A program made the translations under genes and the position numbers. The notes beneath the pieces were generated by a model. It searched no databases. It was not told the DNA's origin and worked only from the letters and a program-made list of their open reading frames with translations. From Jaapia argillacea MUCL 33604 (Eukaryota > Basidiomycota > Agaricomycetes > Jaapiales > Jaapiaceae), in the NCBI GenBank assembly GCA_000697665.1, contig KL197724.1, positions 452,009 through 516,008 of the forward strand: a stretch of 64,000 nucleotides of DNA, read 5' to 3'. Shown here piece after piece: positions 39,885-50,236 of the stretch; position 1 is the stretch's first letter, and each line of letters opens with the position of its first letter.

Positions 39885-41637
39885 TCAGCTTGTGACCCGC
39901 CCATCTGAATTTTGAGATGTGGGATCATTCGCGAAAATCGCGTTCGTAGCACCACCTTGCGCCTCCAGATCCGCCTTCAACGTCTGCAGCTTGCTTTCCA
40001 AAGCTCGTCGTTCCTCAACCATCCTAATAAAATGAGGCAAAACATCCTGTACATCCTTCCACCTCTTCAAACGAATCGCCGTTTCCGTCGCGGACCTTCT
40101 CCCTATCAGCTGCAATTCGGATGAGGATTCTCCACCGACAGTGATGATACATTCTGGTGGAAACAGTTGGCTCAGGAAAGCTGCGACGGAACCGATCTTG
40201 ATTATATCTGATTGGCCCACGTGGAATTTCTCTAGGTGACGGAAGGGGTGCAATGGGGTGTCGAGAGTGAGGATAGGTATCGAGGGTGGAGAGAGGAGTA
40301 AGGAGATGGTGCGGATTTTTGGGCAATTGCGGTGTAGGGATAAAAGGGAGGCTAACGTTATCTGTGATGGCGTGTCGATAACCGACAAATCAGGATCGGG
40401 ATTGAGAGATATGGTCTCCAAGTTGGGCCAGTGGGCTGTGAAGAACTCAACGTCTTGATCCGATATATCGAGGGGTTTTGGGTGGTGGATTTCTAGAGTT
40501 CGGAGGTTTTTTAAAGGGAGGAGTGGGTAGAGGGCGTCGGAGGTGATGGGTGTATGAAGTCCTGCGTATGAGACGGCTGCAACGAAGAGCCATTCCATTG
40601 GGATTCGAAGGGATAGGGTTAGGTCGGTGAGGAGGGGGCAATGTTTGACCAGGGCCCCGAGGAAAGAGAAGACACTCTCGTCGTCTGCGCCCATGACTTC
40701 TTGGACGTAGATGTTGGTTAAGAGACATGGCTGGGAGAATCCTTGTTCGAATACTTGTTTTAGGTGGGATAGGTGGATGGAGAGGGATAGGGAGGTGAGT
40801 TTGGGGAAGTCGGATTCGGTGAGGGAGGGAACGGGTGTGAGATCGAAGTGTTCGTCCCAACTCGCTGGTTCCTTGTCGATTTCCAATGATTCCAAGTGGT
40901 TTAGATGGGACAATTCTTCAATGACGGCGCTTGTGGTGAATAGGGTGGGGAGAGTGACTGAGACTAATTGTGGGAGCCCCTTTATAAGACTGCATAAGGG
41001 TTCATGGAAAGAACCAATTCGCATGTTCGACCGGAGTCGTAGATGTGTTAAGAATGGCATCCGTTCGACGATATTTTGGAAAAGTGATGGAGGATGATAG
41101 GTTGGCGATAATAGTAAGTCAAATTGGCGGATAGTTTCATGCATGAACATAATGTGTGCGACCCTATTATCCGGTTCGGTAGAAAGGAACGTGAACGAGC
41201 GAAGATTTGGGAGGAGGATGGAGACGACGCTGGTCATGGCGACTAGATCAAAACAGTCCAAGTCCATCTTGCGCGTCTCTGGGCGCGTCTCGTCGTACAC
41301 TAAAGTGCGAACGCGTGGAGCGTAAAAGGAAAGTCTTCGCCATGTAGCTAAAGTTGGCCAGGATCGAAAATCCTTGTGGGCAATTGCATCAGAGTCATGC
41401 TGAGTCCAAGTGATAAGAGACTGAGGTATAACTTACGTGTCTGCTATCCACAGGTTGTTGAAGGATCTCTCCAAGTAGGGAGAACAGACCGTACAGACCG
41501 TCGAGGTCGCGCCAGAGGACGTTGAGAGCAACGCCCGACCAAAGTTTACAAACGCGGGCACATATGGCGGATTCGCGCTTATCCCCTGAGCGAAATATAA
41601 TTTCGAGTAGTTCTGGGGTAACGAACAGCTGGTGCAT
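39885..41637 (-). CDS. F-box/LRR protein
   Basis: The start at 41637 gives MHQLFVTPELLEIIFRSGDK and ARVCKLWSGVALNVLWRDL, an F-box for Skp1 binding. One intron (about 41373-41437) precedes a long second exon. It has irregular leucine-rich repeats: PNLRSFTFLST, MPFLTHLRLRSNM, LPQLVSVTLPTLF, HLNHLESLEID, FPKLTSLSLSIHL, CPLLTDLTLSLRI, LKNLRTLEIHH and WPNLETISLNP. It ends with a helical segment (HFIRMVEERRALESKLQTLK) and a short polar tail. About 530 residues, the typical size for this Agaricomycete family. Substrate unknown. It diverges from ATG3 with about 190 bases between starts. Confidence 0.82.
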
Positions 41638-41830
41638 GGCTTTGCACTGGAAGTCAATTGCAGGGTGAACAAAGATTGAAAGGAGGAAGGAAATGATTGC
41701 CACAGCACGTGGAATTGATTGTAACGCGTTCTCCACGTGTTCCGACCAAATCGATCCGTTCTCCTATAAGAAGCCCCGCCACCCAAACCCTCTATCCTCC
41801 ACATTCTCCTTCAATCTCACCTAGCTTCAA

Positions 41831-43339
41831 ATGCACGCGTTACAAGTAGGCTGACACACCCTAACCATCCAACTATTATTCTAACCCATTTGTGGACAGC
41901 AACAATACTGGGCAGTCCGTGAATACTTGAGTCCCGTGCGTCGTCTTGTGCTTAGGGTATGAGGGTACGAGGATAACGTAACTGATTATCGTTGGTTGTA
42001 GGTGCTGAGGGAGAGTAAATTCAAGGAACATGGAAGGATCACTCCTGGTTCGTTTGTTGTCTTGTGCTTTAGGTTCGCGAGTTCCACTGATCAGTATGCT
42101 TCGATGGGGTTGATTAGAGGAATTTGTCGCGGCGGGCGATTTCTTGACATACAAGTTCCCCGTTTGGTCGTGGTGAGTCCTCCCCCTACTATCTTGACTT
42201 ATGCTTGACTCACCAAACCCACCCGATCATCCTTGTCTTTGACAATCAGGGAGAAGGGTGATACGTCCAAGGCTCGCGACTACCTCCCATCGGACAAGCA
42301 ATACTTAGTCACCCGAGGAGTTCCTTGCCTCCGTCGCGCGACCTCTCTAGTCTACACGGATGCCGATGAAGAGGCCGAACGGCTTCTCTCCTTCGGTGGT
42401 TCAGGCGGGCCTAACGACGGGGAGGACGAATGGGTGGAAACTCATGCTGGGCGAGCGGCTGGAGGTGATGGAGCTGCTAACCCTGGTGAGATACATGATA
42501 TTCCGGATGATGAGGATGGTGGGTTGAGTGGTGGGATGCAAAGTTTGAGTGTTGGTTCGGGTTTGGGCGGGAAGAAGGCTGGAGGGGCGGAGGAGATCCC
42601 ACCTGATTTGGATGAGATCCCGGATATGGAGGAGGAGGACTTAGAGGATGGAGATGAAGCGACTGCTGCTCCCCGATCAACACCCGTTGCCACTCCTGGT
42701 TCACGCGTTATCGATTCCAGGTATATCCCTTCTACCTCACTTGGATAATCTAACTTTCATAACTGAACACCTTTGCACCATAGCGAAGTAGAGGTAGCGA
42801 AAGGCAACCTCCTTCAAGTCCGCACTTACGACGTTATGATCACTTACGACAAATACTACCAAACTCCCCGAATCTGGCTGTTGGGTTATGACGAGAACCG
42901 TACGCCTCTCACCCCATCCCAAATATTCCAAGACGTTTCAGCCGATCACGCGTTCAAAACCGTTACGATCGAACCCTTCCCACATTCTGCGAGTTTGCAA
43001 GCGGCCAGCGTGCATCCTTGTAAGCATGCGAATGTGATGAAGAAGGTTATTGAGAGGATGAATTCGAGTGTTGTGGCTGATCAGCTGGCGAAGAGTGGGG
43101 CTCCGAGTGGGGGGAAGGAGGGAGGAAAGGATAAGGATAAGGAGGGGAAGAAGAAGGGATGGTTTGGGAGGAAGAGCACTGGGAGTAGTGGGACTGCTAC
43201 ACCCACTGGGAAGGATACGCCCCAGCAAGAAGAGGAAGAGGTGGAGGGAATGAGAGTTGACTTTTATTTGGTGGTGTTCCTCAAGTTTATCGCGTCGATC
43301 GTACCCACCATCGAAGTTGATTCGACGACGGCCATGTAG
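41831..43339 (+). CDS. ATG3: Autophagy E2-like conjugating enzyme Atg3
   Basis: Atg3 transfers Atg8 to phosphatidylethanolamine during autophagosome formation. The first exons are very short: MHALQ, intron, [12 protein letters not shown], intron, [16 protein letters not shown] further intron (42049-42118, ending TTAG) leads to [17 protein letters not shown]. Then come [20 protein letters not shown], an acidic flexible region with [10 protein letters not shown] and [16 protein letters not shown], and the E2 core: [19 protein letters not shown] and [20 protein letters not shown]. The active site lies in [13 protein letters not shown], where the Cys carries Atg8. It ends [21 protein letters not shown] Lys/Gly-rich insert sits between the active site and the C-terminal helix. 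Complete. Confidence 0.95.
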
Positions 43340-44120
43340 GATGGCTCTAATGTTTACCATGACTTACGACCACACGTGCCCGACGCCTTTCCACACCACC
43401 TTCTTCTCCACTCGTTTCGCTACTTGTCCATAGACGGATTCGATGCACTTTTGCCAGAAGGCGAATACCCTCTCTTGCTTTCTTCTCTCCTATCTCTTCC
43501 CTTACTACCTGTTTAGCTCTTTTTTTTTTTGAAAGTTGTTTTCTATACTTGCACACATGTACCAGATTGAGATTGGAGAAGGACAAGGCAATGAATGTAT
43601 GTATTACTCTTGAAAAGTTGACCCCGCACATTGTGCCCACTTGCCGTTGATTCCGGTTCGGTGAACTGGTGAACGAGCTTTAGGTATCATTGACACTTTT
43701 GTTTGGAGCGAAGCCACTGGGAGTACTCCCGGCAAGTCTTCAATCTCAGCTACATTCCGCCCAATGTACACCCTCGTACATCTCCATCCTAAAAAGCCGA
43801 AGATGTGATTGGTCTGGCCGGCGGACTCGACTCCCAAGGACCCCACTCTGTGGTAACGACCATTAGGACAGACTAGGACTGGAATAGTCCCGGTGCAGTG
43901 TATTTCTGATTGTCAGAGCGCATCAGCAACCTATGGTACTGTTTACGGGAACCCCAAGCGCCAAAACATAGCATGGTCGTCCGCCGCCCTTGAAGTGCCC
44001 ACTACACAGCTTCCGGGATTATATATCTTGGTATGGAAGACTCAGAGTCAGCTACTTCCCAGATAACCCACCCATCACTGCACCCTTCCTGTCACGACCA
44101 GGAGGTAATCCTGATCCTCG
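43340..44120. other. Intergenic downstream of ATG3
   Basis: About 780 bases with no supported gene. It includes an oligo-T run at about 43520-43530, probably in the ATG3 3' UTR. The plus-strand frame at 44028 (MEDSESATSQITHPS) may be an upstream exon of the next gene. Confidence 0.4.
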
Positions 44121-45628
44121 ATGGATAGGTTCACCCTTACTGGCAGCATCCCGGCCTTTGAACCTCGCTATCAAGCCAGTAGTCATCGAACGTCTACACA
44201 GACCACGCCGTACTACGAATCCCCTTCATCCCGACTTGCACCCCCGACGCGCCTACCTGTATCGTCCCCTCCCAGTCGTCCTGAGAGACGACCAGATACG
44301 GGTCTCGTGGACCCAGGATCAGCAGCTGTCTCAGTCACCTGTCCTCTGGACCTCGCAGCGACTCAGAACTCTGAGCATCCACATCAATATTCAAACCACA
44401 CTTTAGAAGAAAGCGCAGAAGCAGTGCTTGCGAACAGTCCCACTGAGCGTTCATTATCTTTTCGACAAGATATAGAGTATACCATACGGCGGAGTGGCTT
44501 CTTTAGTAGGCTGGATAGGTTGGTGTTTATATTATGCCAGTCGTCTTCGTTCAAAGCCTGACACGCTCTTTAGATTCTTGGAGCGTGGGACAGTGGTCAA
44601 GAAGCGGAGCAGCGGGAGAGTATATGCTCCTGTGTACGAGATATATGCCTACCAAGGAACGCAATGGAACCCTTTGATGGTCAGTGTTTCTCCCATCCTA
44701 CAGACGATATCTGCGACCCATTGATATCACGTTTACCCAGCCTCATCCTCAAGTACACCCCCCTGTCGGTGCTTCCGACCCCGCAGAGTGGACACGCCAA
44801 TTCGCATGTCACAGCCAAACGTCTTACGAAACCGCCCCATCTTCAATTCATTCGAAACTCACCTGCTTTACTGGTGATCTACGCTTAGACCTGTCACCGA
44901 GCCATGCAGACGGCGTGGTGGAGGATGAAACCGAGGCTAGAATCATCCAAGCACCTTGGGGCACACAAGCAATTGTGGCTGGAGGCAATTGTTTTGTGAA
45001 TGGACCCTCTGTTCAGCCTGACGTTCAAGCATTGGAGATCGTGGTCATTCGGTCTACGGGAGTCGTCAGGGTGGTGTTGAGGGCCTCCGCGAGGCATCAG
45101 TCCGTCCTCCACACTAAATCTCACACTCCTCCTTCCTCAAATTCCCTTCCCGCGTCGACCATAACATATTCCCCTACAAACATCGACGACGAACACGACA
45201 ACGGCTCCACGATTAGCCACGACGACATCCTATCTGTTGGTAGTCAAGACCCTGACGATAGCAGCTTCGACCATTGTGAAGTCCACTCCGACTTCGAATT
45301 CGTTTCATCGCATCCACATCGTCCCGAATCCATTAGCACCTTCCCGGAACTAGAAATCCAAAGTCAAGTTTCAAACGACGTCACGTCTCTCCATTTCAGC
45401 TCCAATTCGATATCGGGGCAGCCTCACGAGAGTCAATGGGTCTTGGTTGCCAAGGTCTTGGTCACCTCCTGGGGCGACGAAGTGGAGGTATGGGGTGGTT
45501 CGTGTACCATCAAGGAGATCCCCTGCTCCGATTCTCAAACTTCAAGCTCTGCGCTGTATGCGGTTCATATTGTGGAATTGGGCCGAGACACGCCGATTAT
45601 GGAGATCGTGCCCAAGGCTCAAGACTGA
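44121..45628 (+). CDS. Hypothetical protein, Ser/Thr-rich
   Basis: Not recognised. Three exons join in phase: MDRFTLTGSIPAFEPRYQAS onward (Ser/Pro-rich), intron about 44519-44573, FLERGTVVKKRSSGRVYAPV and YEIYAYQGTQWNPLM. Then comes an intron about 44680-44740 (GTCAGT to CCCAG), whose placement restores the frame for HPQVHPPVGASDPAEWTRQF. The last exon has a likely beta-rich region (QAIVAGGNCFVNGPS, LEIVVIRSTGVVRVVLRASA), an acidic Ser stretch and a C-terminal beta segment (ESQWVLVAKVLVTSWGDEVE) ending IVPKAQD. About 460 residues. The start could be upstream at 44028. Function unknown. Confidence 0.6.
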
Positions 45629-46149
45629 GTCGTAGCGAGACACCTTAACGCCGGTGTGCTGCAGATAGCGCCAGTGGCTACGAACCGTTTGTCCCTACGG
45701 CCAATAACCGAGAAGCCGAATAACTCTACCGGATACCCTTACGATTACGCGAGGAAGTTTGCTGATGATGTCGTCTGCATACTCCTCTTGGATGTTGGTG
45801 TTTCTACCTTTCCCTTTACTTTCTCCGTTTCTCTCAGCTTGGCTATCGCCATGATATCGTCCTCGTCGAGCCCGCTTCCTCTTGTGCATTACTTTTTGCC
45901 TCTGTACTTCTCTGCACTCTCTTCTGGTCGCCGGAAACTTGGGAATGCCAGTCTTCCCATCATCCTTCCAACAACATTCCTGCGTTGATCGCTTAATACA
46001 CTCTCTATACCTTTACAGCGCATCTCGCAAGCACAGCCTATTAATGAGTCATTGCAGCAGCCTGGGTTTCGTGCGCTATCGGATAGATTTCATTTGGGAT
46101 TATTCATGAAAAAATGGCTCGACTAATTCATCGAGGTAGGCCTCCTCAG
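45629..46149. other. Convergent 3' region
   Basis: About 520 bases between the hypothetical gene's stop and the stop of the minus-strand fusion kinase. CT-rich stretches occur, but no gene is supported. Confidence 0.4.
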
Positions 46150-49118
46150 TCAACGATCATTCCCTTTTGAATCAACTTTGAATGCTCTCAGTTTTCTCAG
46201 CACCTTTTGAGCCTGGGGTCGCCTCAGGGGATCCTGATTCCAACAATCCTGGACAAGAGCCCACAGATCGTCCGTCATCTCGATGTCGGTCCTGGGAGCT
46301 GGACGATCTAGTCTATGACCGCCACAGACGTGTGCATTGACCTCCGACTCAGGTCTACCCCTGAATGGGTCCGTACCGCTATACAGCTAGTCAAGTGTGA
46401 ATGTCATTCGGGTTTGCAAGAGTATGAGCATAGATGACGAACCTCCCAGCAAATGATAGCAAAGGCGTAGATATCGGAAGCATGAGTGGCCCTAGAAATG
46501 CCACCAGTGTTGATCAGCTCAAGCATCTCTGGAGCCGTGTAAGGCAGTGTGTATCCGACGAGCTTCTCGACTGGTACAGTCATGGTGGGCTTCAAACTTT
46601 CGGCGATGGTAGCTAATCCAAAGTCGCATAGCTTGGCGTGGCCGTCCGGTGTAACAAGAATGTTATTCTGTTGTCATAGAGAGTCAGGCGTAACTTCGTG
46701 GAGAAGCCATCGAGGTTTCACTAACCGAGCTGATGTCACCATGGACTGCCCCAAGGGTGTTGAGGTACTTCAGACCAGCGGCGATATCCAGCAACTTATG
46801 GCGGTCGTCAATTACGAGGAAATGGACATCAAACTGCGCACCGACCAGTCTATCAATGTGGTAGTTGGATATTGTCCGACTCGTGTAAGTCCGCATATCT
46901 GTTCCAACCCATTCCAAGATCATTCTGGGAATTTGAACGGTTATGTCTTTCTTCACTTCGACCACACAATCCCAGACCCCATAGAAGCGCACGATAGAGG
47001 GATGGTTCAATTGCGACCAAAGCACACACTCCTGTCGTAACAACTGGACAATTGGGGGGTCAGCGATTCGGATAGACGTAGGGTCACTGTCCTGACCTTG
47101 CGGGCCCAATCGAGGACATCAGCCCTCTTTTCGCTCGTCAACGCGGCCAATGTCTTCACGGCAACTTCATCCTCGATGTATCGCTTAACCGTAACATTCC
47201 CTTCACCAGCTCCTTCTCGACACTCTGCAACACTCCCCTCAACCGCTCTCAACCACGTACCTCTAGCGACTGTCGCGAAGCCGCCAGAGCCAGCCGCTGA
47301 GCCTTCATCACACTTGATCTCACCATCAAACTTTATAGACGGAGGAAACTCATACGAGCTTTTCGATAAACTCAGAAGGATATCGAACGTTTGTTGTCGG
47401 ACACTCTGAACACTCTGAACCTCTCGGAATACACTGTTGGCGAACTGCGGATCTTGCATCCATCTGTGAGCCTGAACTCGAGACGTCAGCACTGGTGCAA
47501 TGGGACAAAGAACTTGTAAAAAACCTCAGAAAGGGCGCCTAAGTAACTAGCTGCGGCTTTCCCTCGCAATTGCGATATGAAACGACAGGCATCCGCAGAT
47601 TTTAACATGTCTTCCAGCCATCGTAAAAGGAGTTCCAGGGTATGGTGAGGAGTTGGTCTAAACTCGTCCTCGATTGGATCACGAATCTTGAAATTGACGA
47701 GCGTTTTCAGTCGAAAATATGTGGTGGTAGACTCCTTGAGCAACGCTCCCTTGGGTTGGGTTAAGAATCGAGAATCTGTCTGCCATTGAAAGATGCTCTT
47801 TTCAAAGCCCTGTTCAAACTGTTCGAGCTCATCGGGAACAGCAAACTTGCAGCAATTCCGGACTATGTCGAAAAGCGAATAGGGTGTGTACTCTGGGAGA
47901 AGGATCTACAAGGGCACTGTCAGATTGGGATGCCCACGCTGCTGAAGTGCCTCACAATTTTCCCACTAGAATTCTTGAATTCCTTCTTTAGCGAACGGAG
48001 GACTACTGTATAAGGTCGCAAGCTGATATTCAAATGCTCTTTCAGGTGTGTTCTTGTCAGAGAGTCGGCCTCGAAATCGGTAAAAAGAATCGTTCGCTCC
48101 AGCGAGACGTAAAGGTACGACCGGAACATCGAATTTGCGTGGAGGTATAGGACGAATGCTGGAATTTCTCAACGAGTAGTTTTGGAATAATCAATTGTAT
48201 AAGCGTACCAGTAACGAACGGGGACAATATCAGAGTGGCAAAACCATCATTGTCTTTGATCCAGTCTCTCAGCTTTGTTAATCGGGATTGTGGATCTGTT
48301 GAATATCAGGACCATGGAAGGTAGAGCTCAGTGAAGACCCACCGGTGACATCAGATGGGAACACTGTGTTGTGGTTGGGATCGCTCGGTGTCTCCTGTTG
48401 CATGGAGTCGATTGGATTCACTAAGTTCGTCACAGTTACGATGGGAATCTTTGATTCCTTCACGAACTTGTCATTCCATTTCGATACCTGAGTATGAGTG
48501 AATAGGCGGCCGTCCAACCCAACGACCACTCTCTTGATTTCAGCGGGTCGTTTCTGAGGATCGTTGAGTTAATTGGGAAACATGGCTGAGAGTTGGAAGA
48601 ACTTACATTAATCCAATTACTAAGCGATGTCATCCAATAGTCCGATTCCCTTGACTTGTTCATGAACGGCAGCCATAAATTGCTGGGGCCAGGGAATCGG
48701 CGAGCGGCGTGACTGAACTCGTCGAGGTCCACATATAGGTGGGCGAAGTGCATTGTGACGACAGCGGTCGCTGATCTTCCGGCGGGAAAGCTATGGATCT
48801 CGTGAGTACCTTGCACCAACGTTGAAAAGTTGGGAGACTTGCCCACATAGCCACTCGATACGCCGCTCTCTTGTCGAAAGGGGAGAGGCGTGCCCATTCT
48901 GATTCGGAATGACACTGAGGCGGAGCATTGTCAATTTGGCATGAAACAGCTGCCAGGAAGTGAGACTCACTAAACATCTATACAATTCGCTGCCATCAGC
49001 ATCCTAAGCTTCTTGAGCTTATCCGCTATTGACATCTTTCGGAAGGGAAGATTATCCAGTCAAGCTCTGTCCTATAGGGAAGGAAACGTACCTTCGCCTT
49101 CTCGCCTCCTTCTACCAT
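46150..49118 (-). CDS. Aminopeptidase P-like N-terminal domains fused to TKL protein kinase, copy A
   Basis: Start 49118, stop 46150, about ten introns, roughly 790 residues. Residues about 10-190 match creatinase-like domain I of Xaa-Pro aminopeptidase P: IADKLKKLRMLMAANCIDVY, VIPNQNGH, RRIEWLCGFPAGRSATAVVT, MHFAHLYVDLDEFSHAA, then KRVVVGLDGRLFTHTQVSKW and TVTNLVNPID. Domain II follows: RLTKLRDWIKDNDGFATLIL, MFRSYLYVSLERTILFTDF, LKEHLNISLRPYTVV. A linker (LEQFEQGFEKSIFQW) leads to a kinase domain: AAGSGGFATVARG, DEVAVKTL, CVLWSQLNHPSIVRFYGVW, GAVHGDISSNNILV, AKLCDFGLA, YTAPEML, ASDIYAFAIICWE and CWNQDPLRRP. No peptidase M24 metal-binding region was found. HGD replaces HRD (non-RD). One intron (48791-48842) uses a GC donor. 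The peptidase resemblance is by pattern, not by database search. Confidence 0.8.
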
Positions 49119-49238
49119 AGTGTAGATTTAGTTTGAGGGTGCTTGAGAGGAGGATAGCAGGCAGATTGAGGGTGTTCTTGATTCACCTCCAAAGCCAACC
49201 GAAGGGTCATAAAAAGGCTGGAATCCAGTCAGTTTGGA

Positions 49239-49519
49239 TTAACAATGAATAACATGCTGACGCTCAAGCGCGTTTACAGTGCTTGTCCCAAGGAGGAATT
49301 GAACAACTCCGTCGTAATCGGTGTTGACATTTGGAACCACGGCAGTGCCCCCCAAGATAGAGATACGCAAATTGGGAACTTCGACGTTGATGAACACTGT
49401 GGAAAGACAAGACCGCGAACATGAATCCGATTGATGCCATGGGTACGAGCATAATTGTTGGATGATTTGTCAGTCAGTGTGGGAGTTGGGATACGCTGAG
49501 GTCTGCTCAGCATCAGAGC
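49239..49519 (-). CDS. Possible small gene between the fusion kinases (minus)
   Basis: Unrecognised. Two exons join at an intron of about 55 bases (GTACCC to CCACAG, about 49399-49450) to give MLSRPQRIPTPTLTDKSSNN and then INVEVPNLRISILGGTAVVP, ending near TSTVNALERQHVIHC. About 73 residues. The second exon alternates hydrophobic residues like a beta protein. Coding status is uncertain. It might instead be a 5' extension or remnant of another gene. Confidence 0.3.
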
Positions 49520-49775
49520 CGTAGGGTTGACAGAAGGTCTGAATACAATTGCTTCAGGACACGGAGCTTGTTGTCATTGGGATCGCGGATATTCCACGTG
49601 GCCCCCTCCGTTGTTCCCAGCTCAACCTACCGTGTACACTGTACAAGCACGACCTTTTGCACGGCCTTTATCAGAAATCCTCGCAAAATCATCGGTCTCG
49701 TTCGTTCAATTCAGGGCACAAAATGAACTTACTTTTGGATGACGCTCGCAAAATGAGCTGTAATGCGTTGCTACC

Positions 49776-50020
49776 ATGTCCTCGTCAATCGTCAAGCTTC
49801 AGGTGATTGTATTCCCCTATTGTTCCGAAAATAGTGAGATCTCACCGTCAGCAGGCAGCATGAAGTCTCCAGGAATGAGTTACACAAGGCTGTGCACGAC
49901 GATCAGAGATCCTGCTCGATCTTGCTCGCGGACAACGAGAACAAGGTCGCGGACGTGAATATTGAGTTCCGCCATCAAGTCTCATCAACAGTGTCTTTGT
50001 TTCCTTTGCAAAGAGAATGA
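49776..50020 (+). CDS. Possible small gene between the fusion kinases (plus)
   Basis: Unrecognised. MSSSIVKLQ joins in phase 0, through an intron ending GGCAG near 49858, to HEVSRNELHKAVHDDQRSCS and ADNENKVADVNIEFRHQVSS, ending FPLQRE. About 60 residues. It is supported only by splice consensus and phase. A longer gene or non-coding leader is possible. Confidence 0.28.
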
Positions 50021-50236
50021 TAGTTTCGAAGGACTGCCAATACCTTTTGCAGAAACGCTTGTCTCAACCAACCAGATTCTCATGGTGCAGAGAGTGAGAG
50101 CTGAGTCGAGCGTCTAGGGCCATCTCATTGTCTGGCATGTTTATATCACCTCCGATCTTCGACTCAACTGCAACCACAAACTTCGACCCTCCATACAGAA
50201 GCGAAATAATCAAGCCCGTTGTCACCTAGCGCCAAA

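Larger units (their letters stand above)
49119..50236. promoter_or_regulatory. 1.1-kb region between the two head-to-head fusion kinases
   Basis: The starts of the two fusion genes face away from each other across this stretch, so both promoters should lie here. Two small open models (49239-49519 minus and 49776-50020 plus) occupy part of it. Confidence 0.45.

Noticed and set aside
44680-44703. 24-base intron in the hypothetical gene
   Set aside because: Too short for a spliceosomal intron. Using the later AG at 44740 gives a 61-base intron and keeps the frame.
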